Shown here piece by piece: positions 16,018-23,543 of a stretch of DNA of 25,375 nucleotides (position 1 is the first letter of the stretch; each line of letters opens with the position of its first letter). Below the pieces are notes generated by a model, which worked only from the letters and a program-made list of their open reading frames with translations, ran no database searches and had not been told where the DNA came from. Source of the DNA: an uncultured Collinsella sp. (GTDB taxonomy: Bacteria > Actinomycetota > Coriobacteriia > Coriobacteriales > Coriobacteriaceae); NCBI GenBank assembly GCA_902493545.1, contig CABUQI010000008.1, forward strand, positions 1 through 25,375, written 5' to 3'. The translations under genes and the position numbers were made by a program.

Positions 16018-16491
16018 CTAGGAGCGCGTCTCCATCTTGGCGTGGCACTTGGGGCAGGTGACGCGGATCTTGCCCTTGCCCTTGGGGACGGAGAGCATCT
16101 GGCCGCAGTTGGGGCACTTGAGATAGGCCGTGGTCTTGCGGCCCTTCCACATCTTCTTGGCCGTGCGCTTGGCACGCTCAAAGTCTTCCTTACTGGTGCC
16201 GGCCGCGCGTGAGGTGCTGGCCGCTGCGGTTCCGCCGCCCAAGCTGGCGACGAATTTGCCCAGGCAGGGGACGTTTGCAGTCGCGGCGACAAAGGCCTCG
16301 TTCTCCTTGTGACGTGCGTCGATATTTTTGGACAGGCCGCGCAGCACGCCAATCACGATTACGGCGATGGCAATCCAGCTGAGCCACTGGATGCGGGCTA
16401 TCGATCCGATCATCGCGATGACGATGCCGGCAAAACCCATCACGATGGTGAGTTCATCGGCACCATTGCGACCCTTCATAAAGTCATTCAT
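16018..16491 (-). CDS. small membrane protein with a C-terminal zinc ribbon
   Basis: 157 residues from the ATG at 16491 (MNDFMKGRNGADELTIVM); the frame extends 10 residues further up but lacks a ribosome-binding site there, while AAAGG lies about 10 bases before this one. Two close hydrophobic segments, IVMGFAGIVIAMIGSIA and WLSWIAIAVIVIGVLRG (about residues 16-50), form a hairpin in the membrane. A linker of about 50 residues, rich in Ala/Ser/Gly and Lys, leads to a zinc ribbon CPNCGQMLSVPKGKGKIRVT followed by CPKCHAKMETR. The ribbon faces the cytoplasm if both ends are inside. I know of similar Coriobacterial proteins only as hypothetical; the function is unknown. Confidence 0.85.
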   Translation of the reverse strand: MNDFMKGRNGADELTIVMGFAGIVIAMIGSIARIQWLSWIAIAVIVIGVLRGLSKNIDARHKENEAFVAATANVPCLGKFVASLGGGTAAASTSRAAGTSKEDFERAKRTAKKMWKGRKTTAYLKCPNCGQMLSVPKGKGKIRVTCPKCHAKMETRS

Positions 16492-16546
16492 GCAAATTGC
16501 CTTTCGTTCGATATGCTGCACGCCTTTATACCCGATTTAGAGCAAG

Positions 16547-16627
16547 GGGGACAGGTTAATCTGCACCAATGTGGTGCAAACATACCTGTCCCCGGAATAC
16601 CAAGACGGTGCAAACGTACCTGTCCCC
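16547..16627. repeat. nested inverted repeat plus direct repeat (family C)
   Basis: GGGGACAGGT (16547-16556) pairs with ACCTGTCCCC (16584-16593), and within it TGCACC (16562-16567) pairs with GGTGCA (16573-16578). The right half (16573-16593) is repeated at 16607-16627 with one difference in 21 bases. It lies between the csoR stop and the zinc-ribbon gene and may act as terminator for the copper operon, though no T tract is present. Confidence 0.75.
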
Positions 16628-16637
16628 AATGCCCCAA

Positions 16638-16910
16638 TTACTTGGAGAGTTTGTCGACGACGCGTTCGATTTCGGCGAGTTTGGCGGCTTTGAGGTCTTC
16701 GTCGCCCGATTCGATTGCCGAAGTCACGCAGCCCTCGATATGCGCCTTGAGCACGTCGGCGTTAATGCGCGCGAGGAGCGCCTGTGTGGCCATGAGCTGC
16801 GTGGAGATATCGACGCAGTAGCGGTCCTCCTCGACCATCCGCAGGATGCCGTCGATCTGACCGCGTGCCGTCTTGAGCATGCGGGTCACCGATTTATGGT
16901 CTGCCATCAT
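16638..16910 (-). CDS. csoR: CsoR-type copper-sensing repressor
   Basis: 90 residues, all-helical, the usual size. The ATG at 16910 has GAGGA six bases upstream; the longer frame to 17012 would run into the family B palindrome. The copper ligands are present with the family spacing: Cys32 (RYCVDISTQL), His57 and Cys61 (LKAHIEGCV). Tyr31 just before Cys32 and the C-terminal glutamates (AEIERVVDKL) match the outer-sphere residues of CsoR rather than FrmR or RcnR. Cu(I) binding releases DNA. The likely operator is at 19753-19765, in front of copA. Last gene of the leftward copA-copZ-csoR cluster, 135 bases after copZ. Confidence 0.93.
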   Translation of the reverse strand: MMADHKSVTRMLKTARGQIDGILRMVEEDRYCVDISTQLMATQALLARINADVLKAHIEGCVTSAIESGDEDLKAAKLAEIERVVDKLSK

Positions 16911-16952
16911 GTCGGGTCCTCGTTTCTGGTCGATCTTCCGGATGTCCCCGTC

Positions 16953-17019
16953 AGTTGCGGTGAAATACGGACCGTTTAAAGGCCTAGGGCGGCACAACAG
17001 TCCGTATTTCACCGCAACT
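16953..17019. repeat. family B palindrome, copy 2 (67 bp)
   Basis: Starts AGTTGCGGTGAAATACGGAC and ends GTCCGTATTTCACCGCAACT; the outer 20 bases of each side are perfectly complementary. It fills most of the gap between copZ and csoR. Confidence 0.9.
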
Positions 17020-17045
17020 TCTGAGGATTCAGTAGGCAGCGACTG

Positions 17046-17267
17046 CTATGCGGCGGTCACAGACAGGGCGTGGAATTTCTCGCCCGCGGCCTCGACAGCG
17101 GCGGCGAGTTGCTCGGCGGTTACGGTGTCGGCGCACTCAACCTGGACGGTCTGGGTCTCGTGATCGGCGTCGGCGTCGGTCACGCCGGCCACGTTGAGCA
17201 ACGCCGTCTCGACAGTAGCGTCGCAGTGGCCGCACATGAGGCCAGACGTTTTAACGATGTAGTTCAT
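17046..17267 (-). CDS. copZ: CopZ-like copper chaperone (HMA domain)
   Basis: 73 residues, a single heavy-metal-associated domain. The Cu(I) site is GLMCGHCDATVE with Cys12 and Cys15; the rest has the expected beta-alpha-beta-beta-alpha-beta pattern (VTDADADHETQTVQVECADTV; AEQLAAAVEAAG). AAAAGGAGA precedes the ATG. It is expected to carry Cu(I) to CopA and CsoR in the cytosol. The His between the cysteines is frequent in CopZ proteins. It lies between copA and csoR, with a family B palindrome on each side. Confidence 0.93.
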   Translation of the reverse strand: MNYIVKTSGLMCGHCDATVETALLNVAGVTDADADHETQTVQVECADTVTAEQLAAAVEAAGEKFHALSVTAA

Positions 17268-17295
17268 GATTATCTCCTTTTCGTTGAGTACCTAA

Positions 17296-17362
17296 AGTTG
17301 CGGTGGAGTACGGACTAAATAGCGGTTTAGCTAAGCATGTTACGCCTTATTTCACCGCAACT
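17296..17362. repeat. family B palindrome, copy 3 (67 bp)
   Basis: Starts AGTTGCGGTGGAGTACGGAC and ends CGCCTTATTTCACCGCAACT. The inner arms have diverged but the length is again 67 bp. Its right arm covers the end of copA (stop at 17347), so the last codons of the ATPase are read from the repeat. Confidence 0.88.
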
Positions 17363-19692
17363 GATGGTTTAAAGGTTCGTAGGCGCAGAGCGTTGCTTAC
17401 GACGCAGACACTCGACAGGCTCATGGCCGCGGCGCCAAACATCGGCGAGAGCTGCCAACCGGTGAGGGGGAAGAACACGCCCGCCGCCAGCGGAATGCCG
17501 ATGCCGTTGTAGAACAGCGCCCAGAACAGGTCCTGCTTGATGTTGCGAATTGTGGCGCGCGACAGCTCGATGGCACGGGCGACGTCCATGAGGTCGCTGC
17601 GCATGAGAACCACATCTGCCCCTTCTTTGGCGATGTCGGCGCCGGTACCGATGGCAAGGCCCACGTCGGCGCGCGCCAGGGCGGGGGAGTCGTTGATGCC
17701 GTCGCCCACCATGGCGACCTTGCTGCTCGCATCCTGCAGCTCGCGCACGTGGCGTTCCTTGTCGGCGGGGAGGACGTCGGCGATGACCTGCTCGCTGCTC
17801 AGTCCCACGCGGCGGGCGATCGCTTCGGCTGTCACGCGGTTGTCGCCGGTGAGCATGCGCACGTCGACGCCGAGCTTGCGGAGCGCGGCGATGGCCTCGG
17901 CGCTCGTCTCTTTGACCTCGTCAGCCACGGCGATGGTGCCGACAAGTTCGCTGTTCTTGGCAAAGAACAGTGGCGTCTTGCCCTCGGCCGCGAACTGTTC
18001 GGCAAGGCCGGCGGGAACCTTCACGCCCAGCTCGTCCATCAGACGCACGTTGCCGGCGGCGATGACATTCTGCCCCTCGCGTGCCGTAACGCCTCGCCCG
18101 GGCACGGCGGCAAAGTCCTCGACCATGCGTGCGACGATTCCGCGCGCCTCGCACTCGGCCATAATCGCCTCGGCCAGCGGGTGCTCGCTTGAGCGCTCCA
18201 GCGCAGCGGCCAGCTTGAGCAGCGCCTTTTCGCTCATGGCGGGCGATCCGTCGGCACGCGTGGCTACCACGATATCGGTCACGGCAGGCTTGCCGCGAGT
18301 GACCGTTCCCGTCTTATCGAGCACCACGGTGCCCACGCTGCGCAGATTCTCCAGCGCCTCGGCGCTCTTGAACAGAATGCCCATCTCGGCGCCCTTGCCG
18401 GTGCCGACCATAATGGCGACGGGCGTGGCCAGACCCAATGCGCACGGACAGCTGATCACCAGCACGGCCACGGCGGAGGTGAGCGCCTCGTTTATGCTGC
18501 CGGTCAGTGCCATCCACGCCGCAAAGGTCACAGCCGAGATCACGAACACCACGGGCACGAACACGCCGGCGACTTTGTCGGCCATGCGGGCGATAGGCGC
18601 CTTGGTGGCGTTGGCGTCCTCGACGAGCTGGATAATCTTGGCGAGCGACGTGTCGGCGCCCACGCGTGTGGCACGGAAGGTAAACGAGCCGGTGCGGTTG
18701 ACAGTGGCGGCGTTGACGGTGTCGCCGGCGGTCTTTTCCACGGGGATGGACTCGCCGGTGAGCGCGCTCTCGTCCACGGCCGAGCTGCCCTCGAGCACCA
18801 CGCCATCGACAGGGATGGACTCTCCGGGGCGCACGCGCAGGACCTGGCCGGGAAGGATACTGTCGACGTCGACGGTGGTTTCGGTGCCGTCGTCGGCAAC
18901 GACGGTCGCGGTCTTGGGTGCCAAGTCGATGAGTGCCTCGATGGCGCCGCCGGTTTTTGACTTGCTGCGCGTCTCGAGGTATTTGCCCACGGTAACGAGC
19001 GACAGGATCGTGCCCGCACTCTCAAAATACAGATTGTCCATGCTCGTCATCATGGCCTCGTGGACCTGACCCGCGGCTAATTGGTCGGCCATGATGAACA
19101 TGGCGTAGAGCGACCAGGCGATGGAGGCGGTGGCGCCCACGGCAATAAGGGCGTCCATGGTGGGTGCGCCGTGCGCGAGCGATTTAAACCCGTTGATAAA
19201 GTACGCGTCGTTGACATAGACGATGGGGATGAGCAAGACGAGCTCGGTGAGGGCGAGCGTCATGCTGTGGATGTGGTCCGTGAAGATGCCGGGCAGCGGC
19301 CAGCCGAGCATGTGCCCCATGCCTATGTAGAACAGTGGGATGAGGAATACGATCGAGATGATGAGGCGGGTGCGCATGGCAGAGGCGGCGGCCTCCAACT
19401 TTTTGGTCGGCGACTCCATATGGGTGACGCCAGACCTGGCCTGCGAGCTGCCGCTTGAGCCGGCGGCACCGGTGCCCGCATCGACGGGCGAGGCCGAGTA
19501 GCCGGCACGGTCGACGGCGGTGCAGATATCGTCGGGGGAGACCTGCGCGGGGTCATAGTCGACCATCATGGAACCGGCGAGCAGGTTGACCGCGACGCTC
19601 TCGACGCCGTCGAGCTTGCTCACGGCGCGGTCCACATGCGCCTGGCAGGCGGCGCATGTCATGCCGCCCACGTCGAACTTATCTTGAGCCAT
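17347..19692 (-). CDS. copA: P1B-type Cu(I)-exporting ATPase
   Basis: 781 residues. ATG at 19692 follows AAAGGAG at good spacing; a start at 19734 lacks one. In order: one N-terminal metal-binding domain (GGMTCAACQAH, Cys13 and Cys16); membrane helices from about 105; actuator motif ALTGESIPVEK near 308; the transmembrane copper site SCPCALGLATP near 415; phosphorylation site LDKTGTVTRG near 455; SSEHPLAEA near 500; GDGINDSPALARADVG near 660; and the final helices with YNGIGIP and MSLSSVCVVSNALRLR. These are the Cu(I) class residues. It exports cytosolic copper using ATP. First gene of the leftward copper cluster. Its last residues (PSVAVK) overlap a family B palindrome. Confidence 0.97.
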   Translation of the reverse strand: MAQDKFDVGGMTCAACQAHVDRAVSKLDGVESVAVNLLAGSMMVDYDPAQVSPDDICTAVDRAGYSASPVDAGTGAAGSSGSSQARSGVTHMESPTKKLEAAASAMRTRLIISIVFLIPLFYIGMGHMLGWPLPGIFTDHIHSMTLALTELVLLIPIVYVNDAYFINGFKSLAHGAPTMDALIAVGATASIAWSLYAMFIMADQLAAGQVHEAMMTSMDNLYFESAGTILSLVTVGKYLETRSKSKTGGAIEALIDLAPKTATVVADDGTETTVDVDSILPGQVLRVRPGESIPVDGVVLEGSSAVDESALTGESIPVEKTAGDTVNAATVNRTGSFTFRATRVGADTSLAKIIQLVEDANATKAPIARMADKVAGVFVPVVFVISAVTFAAWMALTGSINEALTSAVAVLVISCPCALGLATPVAIMVGTGKGAEMGILFKSAEALENLRSVGTVVLDKTGTVTRGKPAVTDIVVATRADGSPAMSEKALLKLAAALERSSEHPLAEAIMAECEARGIVARMVEDFAAVPGRGVTAREGQNVIAAGNVRLMDELGVKVPAGLAEQFAAEGKTPLFFAKNSELVGTIAVADEVKETSAEAIAALRKLGVDVRMLTGDNRVTAEAIARRVGLSSEQVIADVLPADKERHVRELQDASSKVAMVGDGINDSPALARADVGLAIGTGADIAKEGADVVLMRSDLMDVARAIELSRATIRNIKQDLFWALFYNGIGIPLAAGVFFPLTGWQLSPMFGAAAMSLSSVCVVSNALRLRTFKPSVAVK

Positions 19693-19739
19693 GGCTTCTC
19701 CTTTCTGTGACGTAGTGTCGGAAATGTTAACCATCCGAT

Positions 19740-19770
19740 ACTATACACCCATACCCCCTGGGGGTGTCCA
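19740..19770 (-). promoter_or_regulatory. copA promoter with CsoR-type operator
   Basis: Read leftward: TGGACA (19770-19765), 19 bases, TATAGT (19745-19740), about 48 bases before the copA ATG. Between and touching the -35 lies ACCCCC-T-GGGGGT (19753-19765), flanked as ATACCCCCTGGGGGTG. This matches the known pattern of CsoR operators (TACCC...GGGTA). Bound CsoR would block the promoter until copper rises. The long spacer makes the -35 assignment less certain than the operator. Confidence 0.75.
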
Positions 19771-19843
19771 GTAGTAGTTGGAATGTATGACTTTTCATTA
19801 CAGATGAGGGTGGCTGCTCAATCGGCGGTCGTCTTTGCCAAAC

Positions 19844-19900
19844 ATCTCAATCTGTAACGTCTGGACCGGTTTTTGAACCATAGCTGTTACAGATTTAGAC
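19844..19900. repeat. family A palindrome, copy 8 (57 bp)
   Basis: Arms ATCTCAATCTGTAAC and GTTACAGATTTAGAC with mismatches at positions 1 and 5. First of a pair, 23 bases before the next. A decayed right-arm fragment (ATTACAGATGAG) lies at 19797-19808. Confidence 0.9.
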
Positions 19901-19923
19901 AAACATTTCAGCCGAAAACTAAC

Positions 19924-19980
19924 GTCTCGATCTGTAACATTTAGACCGGTTTTTGGGTTCTAACAGTTACAGATCGAGAC
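19924..19980. repeat. family A palindrome, copy 9 (57 bp)
   Basis: Arms GTCTCGATCTGTAAC and GTTACAGATCGAGAC pair perfectly. It lies 42 bases past the stop of the leftward kinase gene, and no other terminator is seen there. Confidence 0.92.
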
Positions 19981-20022
19981 AATTGCCGGGGAGGGGTCCC
20001 GTCACGGCAAGATGCCCGCTCC

Positions 20023-22107
20023 CTAGATACAGAACCCGGGGATCACGCAGGTTAGCTTGTTTGGCTTGTCCGCGGGGGTGGCGTACATAAAGACGTCGCC
20101 GTCGTGGCCCACACGGTTTATGTAGAGCGTGCCTTCGGTCTCCGATGTGTCAGGACTCGCTGTTCGTTCCCACCAGCAGGTGTCCTTGCCCTTCCACTGG
20201 CGGACCATCGTCTCGTTCGTGGAATACGGGCTCACCTTGAGCTCGCGGAACAGCTGGTACTCCTTGCCTTCGCCGTTGTAGATGTCTGCCAGGTAGTGAT
20301 AGTCCTTGGCAAACGAATCGGGCGGTTGCGTACCGCACAGCTCGACCATGGCGGGCAGCCAAAGGGTTGCGGGCAACTCGCTCAGACATGATGCGCTGTT
20401 GGCGGCGCCAGCGTTATTCGAGACCTTTTTGACAGATTTGATGAGTGCGCGCAACTCGTTGGGTAGCAGCTTAAGGCCGTCGCCGTTGAGCCATTCCCGC
20501 AGCTCGCAATCTGCCCAGCCGGCGCTCGGCGGTTCAGCCGCAGCGTTGCGCTCGGCAATACCCGCATCGAACATAAACGTCAGTCCGGCCTTGCCCGTCC
20601 CGTCCAGGAGTTCATCGTGGCGGATGCCCACAAGCTGCGCGCCAACCTGCAGCCCGTTGGTGAGCGTGACACGCTTGGTACACGGATAGGGGATATGCCC
20701 ATCGACGTTGAGCAGGTGATAGCGCTTGGCAATCTCGCGTGCCTCGCTACGGGTCTCGGCGGCCTTAATCTTAAGCGAAATCTCCTGCAGCTGGTCCCAG
20801 GTGTAGTCACCAAGTGAACCGCGGATGCCGTCCAGGTAGTCGGGGATGCCAAAGCCATGGGTTGCCGCGCCAATGACGCCGAGCCCCGCAACGGCTGCGA
20901 CAACGCCACCGATAATAAAGCGGCGGCGGGTCATGGCATCGTGCCGGGCCTGCTCCAGGATCTCTCTCGCGCGCTCGCCGGCGACGTCGACCTTAAGGTG
21001 TGTACCGGAGTCGATGTCGATTGCGGCGTCACTGCCCGCGCCCTCGCGGCCCTCGGATTCGGCATCGGTGAGGTATGCCGAGAGCACCTCGAGCATCTGC
21101 TGCTCGGTAGGACGATCGCACTGCTCGACTGAGAGACCCTTCATGATGATTTGGACGAGCGCTTCATCGCCCTCGCAGCGCGGCTCGAGCGGTGCTGGCT
21201 TGGTCTTGGTCTTTACGAGATAGAACGAGCCGGTTGCAGCGGCGTCCGTCGACTCAAAGTCAAACGGTTTGCGACCGCTGTAGAGCTGGTACAGAATGCT
21301 CGAAAGCGCATAGACATCGATTGCCGGCGAACGGCGAAGGGCCGCGATGCCTTCGATATCCTGCGTGAGCATCTCGGGCGCGGCGTATGCGGGTGTGGCA
21401 AAGCGCCAGATGTCGGCGCGCCGGGTGATCGTGTCGTCGCCGAGAGCCATGGTCGCGGAGCCCATGTCGATGAGGCAGGGGTCAAAGGAACAATCGGCAA
21501 TCTGCTGCTCGAGTGTTCGGCTGGTGGTGCGGAACATGATATTGGCAGGCGATAGGTCGCGATGGATGACCGGATTCACGAGGCCTTGGGTCATCAAGAG
21601 CGCACGAAGCACGGCGTTTCCGACGGCGGCGACCATCTGGGTGGTCAGCCCGCCCGAGGCGTCGTGCGGAAGCAGGGGCAGCGCCTGCTTGAGCGAGGTG
21701 CCCTCGACCCACTCCATGAGGATGAGAGGGTCATCCTCGCACGATCCGTAGCCATAGACGCGCGGAAATCCGCGCAGGTGCGAGACGGTACACAGATGAC
21801 GGTACTCCTCGAACAGCGCGGCGGTGCTGGCCAGGTGCGCTGCCGATTGCTCGGCGGAGCGGTCGGGGGCTTGGCCGGAAAGGATGGCATTGTCCTTGAG
21901 TAGCTTGACGGCAAAGACCTCGCCGCTCGTGTTGGTCGCGCGCAGCACGTGCCCGATGTTGCCGTTGTTGCGGTGGGCCGTCTGGAGAATAAGCGTCATA
22001 AACCGACGCTTGGCGTCGTCCTCGGCGCTGGGGTCGACCGCCACGGCGGTATCGAACGTATCGAGACGGACGAGTTTGTCGCCATAGGCGCTATCGGTAG
22101 TATCCAT
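20023..22107 (-). CDS. membrane Ser/Thr protein kinase with a DUF6273-like C-terminal domain
   Basis: 694 residues. ATG at 22107 (MDTTDSAYGDK) has AAAGGA at good spacing; the frame continues up to 22194 without one. A Hanks-type kinase domain spans about 30-310: FAVKLLKD (ATP lysine), LMEWVEGTS hinge, VIHRDLSPANIMF (catalytic loop near 180), LIDMGSAT (DMG in place of DFG) and PAYAAPEML. A hydrophobic segment FIIGGVVAAVAGLGVIGAA near 392-412 follows RRR, giving a cytosolic kinase and an outside C-terminal half. The latter (about 460-694) has ELREWLNGDGLKLLPNELR, LWLPAMVELCG and CWWERTASPD, like the DUF6273 fold. It follows the FHA gene by 171 bases. Confidence 0.88.
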   Translation of the reverse strand: MDTTDSAYGDKLVRLDTFDTAVAVDPSAEDDAKRRFMTLILQTAHRNNGNIGHVLRATNTSGEVFAVKLLKDNAILSGQAPDRSAEQSAAHLASTAALFEEYRHLCTVSHLRGFPRVYGYGSCEDDPLILMEWVEGTSLKQALPLLPHDASGGLTTQMVAAVGNAVLRALLMTQGLVNPVIHRDLSPANIMFRTTSRTLEQQIADCSFDPCLIDMGSATMALGDDTITRRADIWRFATPAYAAPEMLTQDIEGIAALRRSPAIDVYALSSILYQLYSGRKPFDFESTDAAATGSFYLVKTKTKPAPLEPRCEGDEALVQIIMKGLSVEQCDRPTEQQMLEVLSAYLTDAESEGREGAGSDAAIDIDSGTHLKVDVAGERAREILEQARHDAMTRRRFIIGGVVAAVAGLGVIGAATHGFGIPDYLDGIRGSLGDYTWDQLQEISLKIKAAETRSEAREIAKRYHLLNVDGHIPYPCTKRVTLTNGLQVGAQLVGIRHDELLDGTGKAGLTFMFDAGIAERNAAAEPPSAGWADCELREWLNGDGLKLLPNELRALIKSVKKVSNNAGAANSASCLSELPATLWLPAMVELCGTQPPDSFAKDYHYLADIYNGEGKEYQLFRELKVSPYSTNETMVRQWKGKDTCWWERTASPDTSETEGTLYINRVGHDGDVFMYATPADKPNKLTCVIPGFCI

Positions 22108-22149
22108 GGCGTTCCTTTGTCTGGCATGGGTTGCCGCACGTTTACGCGA

Positions 22150-22190
22150 GCAGTGCGGATATCGGTAAAGTACCATGATAGCCGCACTGC
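22150..22190. promoter_or_regulatory. long inverted repeat before the kinase gene
   Basis: GCAGTGCGG (22150-22158) and CCGCACTGC (22182-22190) are perfect complements, with an inner GGTA-AAG-TACC at 22164-22174. It lies 43 bases upstream of the kinase ATG, so it would be an operator or a hairpin in the leader RNA. Confidence 0.6.
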
Positions 22191-22238
22191 CCACGTATAC
22201 CGCTGAGCATTGTCGTTTACGACGCAGAAGGTAGAAGA

Positions 22239-22275
22239 CGAAAGACGGACGGCGACCGTCTTTCGATCGCCGTCC
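22239..22275 (-). promoter_or_regulatory. two mutually exclusive hairpins between FHA and kinase genes
   Basis: Just after the FHA stop, segments 22275-22267 and 22255-22247 (GGACGGCGA/TCGCCGTCC) can pair, and so can 22265-22256 and 22248-22239 (CGAAAGACGG/CCGTCTTTCG). The two stems overlap, so only one complete stem can form at a time. A pyrimidine-rich stretch (TCTTCTACCTTCT) follows on the transcribed strand. It may be a weak terminator or an attenuator controlling read-through into the kinase gene. Confidence 0.55.
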
Positions 22276-22278
22276 GCG

Positions 22279-23241
22279 CTAGTCCACAATGACAAGGAAT
22301 GTCGTGTAGAGACCCAGATGGAGCCTGTCGCTGTTTTCGATTTCCACTGGGGGATAGATCTTGCCGGGCTCGCGTAGGTCGCGCGGCGGCTCAATCACAA
22401 TATCGCCGTCGCCCGCGCCCGATTCGAGCACCGTGCCGTTGGTCGATCCAAGGCCCTGGGCGTACCAGTGCTCACCCTCAAGCCAAATGCGAAGATGTTC
22501 GCGCGATGCGTCGGCGCCCACATCGGTGATGCTGGGCGAGGTTTTGGGCAAGGATCCAATTACCGTGCCACGCGGATCGCGTGTGAGGGGATGGATTTGC
22601 ATGTCGACGCAGTTGTCGGCATGTGTCCTGAGCAGACCGAGGTTGGGAGCGACGGCGTGCGGCTGATCCAGACTGCCCATAATGCCACGTCCGACGGTAG
22701 TTTCGGTGGTGCCAAAGTGCCCACCCGTCTTGCTGTCGCAAAAGCGCTCGACGGTGGCCACGCCCTGAACGGGATCGGCGAGCGCCCCCGTTGCCACAAA
22801 GAGCATAAGGTAAAGCGTGCTTTTCTCACGCACGGCATTGCCGTCAAAGTTGTCGATGCGATTGAGGGCATTTGCATATAGGCGGCTGTCCAGCTTGTAG
22901 CTGGCGAGAGCCGACATCATTTCGTTGGCGGCCGGACCGCGATAGTGCTCGGCGATTGCCCGATAGGCGGACTCGCCGCCGCCGAGCTTGCTGCAGATTG
23001 CCGCGGAAAGGTTGAGCGTGGTGACGGTAAAGTCGCTGTAGATGGCGGGCGCGCACTGGTCAGGCTTGCGATGGACGATGTAACGGGTGAGATACGAGCG
23101 GTTGGAAGAGCATTTCTCGAGCAGGGTACTGCCGAGATAAGAGTTTCCATTGATGAGCATTCGGGCGATCTCGAGATGTTTAAGACCGCCGAACGAGCGG
23201 ATATCGTTATAGAGGACCGAGCAAGGCGTCTCTGCTGCCAC
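22279..23241 (-). CDS. FHA-domain protein
   Basis: 320 residues. The GTG at 23241 follows a perfect AAAGGAGG at 5 bases; the TTG further up at 23271 lies before that ribosome-binding site and is rejected. The first 200 residues are helical and unrecognised (IARMLINGNSYLGSTLLEKC; NLSAAICSKLGGGESAYRAI; YLMLFVATGALADPVQGVA). The C-terminal 100 form an FHA domain: TVIGSLPKTSPSITDVGAD, then SREHLRIWLEGEHWYAQGLG, STNGTVL, and DRLHLGLYTTFLVIV. FHA domains bind phosphothreonine, so the natural partner is the kinase encoded next downstream. A membrane or secretion signal is absent. Together they look like a two-gene phospho-signalling module; the output is unknown. Confidence 0.88.
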   Translation of the reverse strand: MAAETPCSVLYNDIRSFGGLKHLEIARMLINGNSYLGSTLLEKCSSNRSYLTRYIVHRKPDQCAPAIYSDFTVTTLNLSAAICSKLGGGESAYRAIAEHYRGPAANEMMSALASYKLDSRLYANALNRIDNFDGNAVREKSTLYLMLFVATGALADPVQGVATVERFCDSKTGGHFGTTETTVGRGIMGSLDQPHAVAPNLGLLRTHADNCVDMQIHPLTRDPRGTVIGSLPKTSPSITDVGADASREHLRIWLEGEHWYAQGLGSTNGTVLESGAGDGDIVIEPPRDLREPGKIYPPVEIENSDRLHLGLYTTFLVIVD

Positions 23242-23348
23242 GGATACCTCCTTTGATTGCTTCCTAGCCAATATGGCGATAGGAATTAATGGCTCCCGGT
23301 GGGCGACGTATTAAATGGCTGCGCAATATACAGCGTAACCAAAGCAAC

Positions 23349-23376
23349 ATTATAGGCCACATGTTCGAAATTGCAG
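23349..23376 (-). promoter_or_regulatory. promoter of the FHA-kinase pair
   Basis: Read leftward: CTGCAA (23376-23371), 16 bases, TATAAT (23354-23349), the only perfect -10 in this part. A leader of about 100 bases would precede the FHA GTG start. Confidence 0.55.
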
Positions 23377-23420
23377 GAAGACTGAGAGATTTGGTTTGGA
23401 CTGGACGGAAATCCCCCTCT

Positions 23421-23477
23421 GTCTTGTTCTGTAACATTTGGACCCGGTTTTGCCCTGCATCTGTTACAGATTGAGAC
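23421..23477. repeat. family A palindrome, copy 10 (57 bp)
   Basis: Arms GTCTTGTTCTGTAAC and GTTACAGATTGAGAC; one T-T mismatch and two G-T pairs. The only full copy without a phased neighbour, lying between divergent promoters. Confidence 0.88.
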
Positions 23478-23543
23478 AATCGGCCAGGCCCGCCCCGTCC
23501 ACCTCGTCATCTGTGGTTTACGTGGGGGCATACGGAGTGCGGG

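Noticed and set aside
17537..19069. 510-codon open frame opposite copA
   Set aside because: Composition is Ser/Thr/Ala-rich shadow sequence; copA on the other strand has every family motif.
22247..22275. Strong terminator after the FHA gene
   Set aside because: The stem is good but the following stretch is mixed pyrimidine, not a T run, and a competing stem overlaps; listed instead as a possible attenuator.
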